From NCBI RefSeq assembly GCF_050947875.1, contig NW_027460291.1, positions 24,651,868 through 24,715,867 on the forward strand: DNA of 64,000 nt, given 5' to 3'. Of the stretch, positions 60,271 to 64,000 are shown one piece after another (position 1 is the stretch's first letter; each line of letters begins with the position of its first letter). A model generated the notes under the pieces. The model saw only the letters and a list, made by a program, of their open reading frames with translations. It had not been told where the DNA came from and did not search any database. A program made the translations under genes and the position numbers. The stretch is from Dermacentor variabilis. Lineage: Eukaryota; Arthropoda; Arachnida; Ixodida; Ixodidae.

Positions 60271-63200
60271 TTTCACGTCATCTTGGGTAACAAGGTATGT
60301 GCCACTGGGAGTCTCCCGATAAACGATGACTAAAACGATCCCTTAAACTTAACTTAAGTTGGCTGGAATCGATCCCAGGCCACAAGGATTCCTCAACCTC
60401 CGAAAACTGGCGCATGAGCAGGCTGCGCCAGATATGCATGTGGAATGTGCCGGTCCTCAATGAACCTCTTTGATGCCAACACTTTAGCGAGCTACGCCAT
60501 AATTGCATTGGGTATCCGACACTCTGTCGGTGCTGGTCTTCAATAAAGCAGTTTGAGCCTGCTTAGGTCACTGGGTGTGTGCCAGTAGGTGACTGCCTCC
60601 CTTCCATGTACGTCTTTCACGTCATCTTGGGCAACTAGGTATGTGCCACTGGGAGTGTGCCGATCCACGATTACTAAAACGATCCCTTAAACTTAACTTA
60701 TGCCGGCTGGAATCGATCCCACGCCACAGGGATTCCTCAACCTCAGAAAACTGGCGCATTAGCAGGCTGTGCCACATATGCATGTGGAATGTACCGGTCC
60801 TCAATGAACCTCTTTGATGCCAACACTTTAGCGAGCTACGCCATAAATGCATTGGATATCCGATACTATGTCGGTGCTGGTCTTTAATAAAGCACTTTGA
60901 GCCTACTTAGGTCACTGGGTGTGTGCCAGTAGGTGAGTGCCTCTCTTCCATGTACGTCTTTCACGTCATCTTGGGTAACTAGGTATATGCCACTGGGATT
61001 GTGCCGATCCACGATACTAAAACGATCCCTTAATTAAACTTAACTTATGCCGGCTGGAATCGATCCCATGCCACAGGGATTCCTCAACCTCAGAAAACTG
61101 GCGCATTAGCAGGCTGTGCCACATATGCATGTGGAATGGGCCGGTCCTCAATGAACCTCTTTGATGCCAACACTTTAGCGAGCTACGCCATAAATGCATT
61201 GGGTATCCGACACTCTGTCGGTGCTGGTCTTAAATAAAGCACTTTGAGCCTACTTAGGTCACTGGGTGTGTGCCAGTAGGTGACTGCCTCTCTTCCATGT
61301 ACGTCTTTCACGTCATCTTGGGTAACTAGGTATGTGCCACTGGGAGTGTGCCGATCCACGATGACTAGAACGATCCCTTAAACTTAACTTATGCCGGCTG
61401 GAATCGATCCCACGCCACAAGGATTCCTCAACCTCAGAAAACTGGCGCATGAGCAGGCTGCGCCACTTATGCATGTGGAATGCGCCGGTCCTCAATGAAC
61501 CTCTTTGATGTCAACACTTTAGCGAGCAACGCCATAAATGCATTGGGTATCCGATACTCTGTCGGTGCTGGTCTTCAATAAAGCACTTTGAGCCTTCTTA
61601 GGTCACTGGGTATGTGCCAGTAGGTGAGTGCCTCTCCTCCATGTACGTCTTTCACGTCATCTTGGGTAACTAGGTATGTGCCACATGGAGTCTGCCGATC
61701 CAGGATGACTAAAACGTTCCCTTAAACTTAACCTATGCCGGCTGGAATCGATCCCACGCCACAAGGATTTCTCAACCTCAGAAAACTGGCGCATTAGCAG
61801 GCTGCGCCACATATGCATGTGGAATGTGCCGGTCCTCAATGAACCTCTTTGATGCCAACACTTTAGCGAGCTACGCCATAAATGCATTGGGTATCCGATA
61901 CTCTGTCGGTGCTGGTCTTCAATAAAGCACTTTGAGCCTTCTGAGGTCACTGGGTACGTGCCAGTAGGTGACTGCCTCTCTTCCATGTACGTCTTTCACG
62001 TCATCTTGGGTAACTAGGTATGTGCCACTGGGAGTGTGCCGATCCACGATTACTAAAACGATCCCTTAAACTTAACTTATGCCGGCTGGAATCGATCCCA
62101 CGCCACAGGGATTCCTCAACCTCAGAAAACTGGCGCATTAGCAGGCTGCGCCACATATGCATGTGGAATGTGCCGGTCCTCAATGAACCTCTTTGATGCC
62201 AACACTTTAGCGAGCTACGCCATAAACGCATTGGGTATCCGACACTCTGTCGGTGCTGGTCTTCAATAAAGCACTTTGAGCCTTCTTAGGTCACTGGGTA
62301 TGTGCCAGTAGGTGAGTGCCTCTCTTCCATGTATGTCTTTCACGTCATCTTGGGTAACTAGGTATGTGCCATTGGGAGTCTCCCGATCCACGATGACTAA
62401 AACGATCCCTTAAACTTAACTTATGTTGGCTGGAATCGATTCTAGGCCACAAGGATTCCTCAACCTCAGAAAACTGGCGCATGAGCAGGCTGTGCCACAT
62501 ATGCATGTGGAATGTGCCGGTCCTCAATGAACCTCTTTGATGCCAACACTTTAGCGAGCTACGCCATAAATGCATTGGGTATCCGACACTCTGTCGGTGC
62601 TGGTCTTCAATAAAGCACTTTGAGCCTTCTTAGGTCACTGGGTATGTGCCAGTAGGTGAGTGCCTCTCTTCCATGTACGTCTTTCACGTCATCTTGGGTA
62701 ACTAGGTATGTGCCACTGGGAGTCTCCCGATCCACGATGACTAAAACGATCCCTTAAACTTAACTTAAGTTGGCTGGAATCGATCCCAGGCCACAAGGAT
62801 TCCTCAACCTCAGAAAACTGGCGCATGAGCAGGCTGCGCCAGATATGCATGTGGAATGTGCCGGTCCTCAATGAACCTCTTTGATGCCAACATTTTAGCA
62901 AGCTACGCCGTAAATGCATTGGGTATGTGATACTCTGTCGGTGCTGCTCTTCAATAAAGCACTTTGAGCCTACTTAGGTCACTGGGTGTGTGCCAGTAGG
63001 TGACTGCCTCTCTTCCATGTACGTCTTTCACATCATCTTGGGTAACTAGGTATGTGCCACTGGGAGTGTGCCTATCCAAGATTCCTAAAACGATCCCTTA
63101 AACTTAACTTATGCTGGCTGGAATCGATCCCACGCCACAAGGATTCCTCAACCTCAGAAAACTGGCGCATTAGCAGGCTGCGCCACATATGCATGTGGAA

Positions 63201-63369
63201 TGTGCCGGTCCTCAATGAACCTCTTTGATGCCAACACTTTAGCGAGCTACGCCATAAATGCATTGGGTATCCGATACTCTGTCGGTGCTGGTCTTCAATA
63301 AAGCACTTTGAGCCTTCTTAGGTCACTGGGTATGTGCCAGTAGGTGAGTGCCTCTCTTCCATGTACGTC
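60271..63369. repeat. Right-regime higher-order unit 6 (9 monomers)
   Basis: Order and starts: A 60271, B 60615, C 60959 (347), X 61306, D 61650, H 61994, R' 62338, A/L mosaic 62682, M 63026. This is the shortest unit. It keeps the A-B-C-X-D opening and the M ending but drops the second A-B'-C run and everything from I to S. Confidence 0.85.
62682..63025. repeat. Mosaic monomer A-left / L-right
   Basis: AACTTAAGTT, CCCAGGCC and CCAGATATG are A markers; TTTTAGCAAG, GGGTATGTGATAC and GTGCTGCTCTTC are L markers. The switch lies between 62843 and 62893. M follows, as it does after intact L monomers at 33042, 39592 and 45450. Confidence 0.85.
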
Positions 63370-64000
63370 TTTCACGTCATCTTGGGTAACTAGGTATGTG
63401 CCACTGGGAGTCTCCCGATCCACGATGACTAAAACGATCCCTTAAACTTAACTTAAGTTGGCTGGAATCGATCCCAGGCCACAAGGATTCCTCAACCTCA
63501 GAAAACTGGCGCATGAGCAGGCTGCGCCAGATATGCATGTGGAATGTGCCGGTCCTCAATGAACCTCTTTGATGCCAACACTTTAGCGAGCTACGCCATA
63601 ATTGCATTGGGTATCCGACACTCTGTCGGTGCTGGTCTTCAATAAAGCAGTTTGAGCCTCCTTAGGTCACTGGGTGTGTGCCAGTAGGTGACTGCCTCCC
63701 TTCCATGTACGTCTTTCACGTCATCTTGGGCAACTAGGTATGTGCCACTGGGAGTGTGCCGCTCCACGATTACTAAAACGATCCCTTAAACTTAACTTAT
63801 GCCGGCTGGAATCGATCCCACGCCACAGGGATTCCTCAACCTCAGAAAACTGGCGCATTAGCAGGCTGTGCCACATATGCATGTGGAATGTGCCGGTCCT
63901 CAATGAACCTCTTTGATGCCAACACTTTAGCGAGCTACGCCATAAATGCATTGGATATCCGATACTATGTCGGTGCTGGTCTTCAATAAAGCACTTTGAG
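63370..64000. repeat. Start of right-regime unit 7, cut by window edge
   Basis: One complete A monomer (63370-63713) is followed by 287 bases of a B monomer (63714-64000). The B monomer already shows GGATATCCGATACTATG, which elsewhere in this window is seen only where a 347-bp C monomer follows. Confidence 0.9.

Larger units (their letters stand above)
1..64000. repeat. Continuous 344-bp satellite DNA array
   Basis: The same roughly 344-bp sequence follows itself head to tail, all in one orientation, from the first base to the last. I placed 186 monomer starts at the conserved TTTCACRT; the last monomer is cut by the window edge. Most spacings are exactly 344 bp; exceptions are 341 (one, at 23751), 343, 345, 347 and 348 bp. 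No stretch of non-satellite sequence, inverted monomer or mobile element was seen. GC content looks intermediate, a little under half by eye. Tandem non-coding arrays of this kind are typical of eukaryotic heterochromatin. I do not recognise the family, so the host lineage stays open. The array continues beyond both edges. Confidence 0.97.

Noticed and set aside
1..64000. Minus-strand open frames of 60-109 codons in almost every monomer
   Set aside because: They are the same stretch translated again and again. The monomer length is not a multiple of three (344 = 3 x 114 + 2), so frames cannot join across monomers. The 4-base insertion shifts the frame in 22 monomers, 1-base changes do so in others, and start and end positions move between types. 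Nothing resembles a known protein, and changes do not favour silent positions by eye.
1..64000. CRISPR array
   Set aside because: The repeat is 344 bp, with no short repeat alternating with unique spacers and no neighbouring cas genes.
1..64000. rRNA, 5S or tRNA gene cluster
   Set aside because: No conserved rRNA core, 5S internal promoter or tRNA A and B box pair was recognised in the monomer on either strand.
1..64000. LTR retrotransposon or other coding mobile element
   Set aside because: No long open frame, no reverse transcriptase or transposase motif, no primer-binding site and no terminal repeats other than the monomers themselves.

Overview
The whole 64,000-base window is one uninterrupted, head-to-tail satellite DNA array. 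The monomer is about 344 bp. Starting each monomer at the conserved TTTCACRT, which is base 1 of the window, I count 185 complete monomers and a 287-base partial one at the right edge; the mean spacing is 344.4 bp. I see no gene, RNA gene, transposon, CRISPR array or unique sequence, and the array runs off both ends. A long homogeneous satellite with higher-order structure points to heterochromatin (centromeric, pericentromeric, subtelomeric or a sex/B chromosome) of a eukaryote. I do not recognise the satellite family, so I assign no lineage. Twice a ~172 bp nucleosome repeat is about one monomer, as in many plant and animal satellites.

Monomers fall into recurrent variant types, named here by diagnostic bases. 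W: CCTAGG with CTACACCAT. L: GCCTATCCAAGATT in the left half, TTTTAGCAAG and GGGTATGTGATAC on the right. G: CACGTAATC, CCACGGTGAC, CCTTGAAC (G0 also has GGCCAATTAG or a 1-base-shorter form; G1 does not). A: AACTTAAGTT, CCCAGGCC, CCAGATATG. B: TTGGGCAAC, CCACAGGG. C: 347 bp with TTAATTAA and a 1-base loss before it. I and P: 348 bp with TTAATTAA. D: CCACATGGAGTC (D0 has CCACGATGAC where D has CCAGGATGAC). N: D-like with CCTATTCCGG. X and K: ACTAGAACG, CACTTATGC. H: TAAACGC on the right. J and E: CAACGATTCC. R: GTCTCCCG with CCTAGGCC (R' has GATTCTAGG). S: 345 bp with AAAAACGATACC. Y: TATACAGGC. M: AAGATTCCTAAAAC with an ordinary right half. Q: GTAAACTGG.

Layout. From 1 to about 27.5 kb the order is built around W-L-G0-A-B, with period sizes of 12, 12, 13, 14, 14 and 7 monomers, including a near-perfect tandem duplication of a 14-monomer (4,815 bp) block. 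From 27.5 to 29.9 kb is a transition zone rich in mosaic monomers. From 29.9 kb to the end a second regime repeats as A-B-C-(X-D-G-A-B'-C-X-D-H-I-J...)-M, with periods of 11, 19, 17, 15, 26 and 9 monomers, each starting with A directly after M. Period differences are whole-monomer gains or losses, and several in-register chimeric monomers record them. This is the footprint expected from unequal crossing-over and gene conversion. The short open frames in every monomer are by-products of repetition, not genes.
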